Of a stretch of DNA of 5,843 nt, positions 5,584 through 5,843 are shown in pieces. A program made the translations under genes and the position numbers. Within the stretch, counting starts at the first letter, position 1. Each line of letters opens with the position of its first letter. The stretch is from Nitrospirota bacterium (GTDB lineage Bacteria; Nitrospirota; Thermodesulfovibrionia; JACRGW01): the NCBI GenBank assembly GCA_016212195.1, contig JACRGW010000068.1, positions 1 through 5,843 on the forward strand. The letters are read 5' to 3'. The notes below the pieces were generated by a model. That model had not been told where the DNA came from and made no database searches. It worked only from the letters and a program-made list of their open reading frames with translations.

Positions 5584-5843
5584 TCATTCAGTTTCAACTT
5601 CGACAGTAGCAGTCGCTTGCTCAGCCTCAGAGAAGTGTTTATTCTGGAACCACAGCGAAACATTCACGAGGCTGATGAGAACAGGAACTTCGACAAGTGG
5701 GCCGATCACTGTAGCAAAAGCAACACCTGAATTGATTCCGAAGACTGCTACGGAAACAGCAATAGCGAGCTCAAAATTATTGCTCGCTGCGGTGAAGGAA
5801 AGAGAAGCTGATTTCCGATAATCTGTCCCAATTTTTTTCGCCA
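5584..5843 (-). CDS. acr3: ACR3-family arsenite efflux permease, C-terminal part
   Basis: The last 85 residues of an ACR3 (arsenical-resistance 3) arsenite exporter are present; the N-terminal part lies beyond the right edge. The family's late conserved block is clear: KKIGTDYRKSASLSFTAASN leading into NFELAIAV, then VFGINSGVAFATVIGPLVEV and PVLISLVN. These form the last two membrane segments, which precede a short soluble tail (FQNKHFSEAEQATATVEVE) ending in TGA at 5586-5584. The protein extrudes arsenite across the inner membrane using the proton motive force. Partners such as arsR or arsC would lie upstream, outside the window. Nothing recognisable follows it on its own strand. Identification is firm; the state of the rest of the gene is unknown. 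Confidence 0.88.
   Translation of the reverse strand, partial: AKKIGTDYRKSASLSFTAASNNFELAIAVSVAVFGINSGVAFATVIGPLVEVPVLISLVNVSLWFQNKHFSEAEQATATVEVETE

Noticed and set aside
5549..5821. Plus-strand open frame of 90 codons at the right edge
   Set aside because: The reverse strand encodes the conserved end of ACR3; this frame is its shadow.

Overview
The window reads as a moderate-GC, genome-worn stretch of bacterial chromosome. Its parts are a membrane histidine kinase, an orphan peptide/nickel-type ABC permease pair, an ACR3 arsenite pump, a VapBC-type toxin-antitoxin pair and a RAYT transposase, with hairpin repeats and gene remnants between them. Protein style and repeat types recall Nitrospirota (Thermodesulfovibrio-like) or deltaproteobacterial lineages. 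This is an impression, not a proof; no rRNA or tRNA is present to place it.

Layout. Bases 1-1156 (minus) carry the N-terminal 385 residues of a sensor histidine kinase that runs off the left edge. It starts at a TTG that overlaps the stop of a second kinase, of which only the C-terminal G2-box tail survives (1153 to about 1315, minus). At the break lie a 13-bp inverted repeat and a near-consensus minus-strand promoter that probably now drives the intact kinase. Bases 1482-2186 (plus) are a compact type II toxin-antitoxin operon: an extended -10 promoter, a ribbon-helix-helix antitoxin and a PIN-domain toxin joined by an ATGA overlap. Only 33 bases later comes a DppB/DppC-type permease pair (2220-3973), also coupled by an ATGA overlap. 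No binding protein or ATPase genes lie beside it.

Bases 3974-4263 hold a 114-bp multi-hairpin repeat, a triple 8-bp tandem repeat and the first 30 codons of a TGS-domain (DRG-like) GTPase. That fragment is cut at the left end of a 1052-bp mobile element (4264-5315). The element has 26-bp imperfect terminal inverted repeats and one gene, a RAYT (HUH/Y1 transposase) with a DnaA-like C-terminal helix-turn-helix, starting with GTG on the minus strand. After about 270 bases with only coding-like scraps, the right edge holds the last 85 residues of an ACR3 arsenite efflux permease (minus).

Functionally the window is a patchwork. The kinase, permease pair and arsenite pump look intact in the parts seen, and the TA module and RAYT element are accessory. 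The two truncated genes mark sites of past insertion or deletion. No wholly new system is evident. The most notable points are the TA promoter apparently feeding the orphan permease pair, the promoter and inverted repeat at the kinase break, and the RAYT with long terminal repeats.
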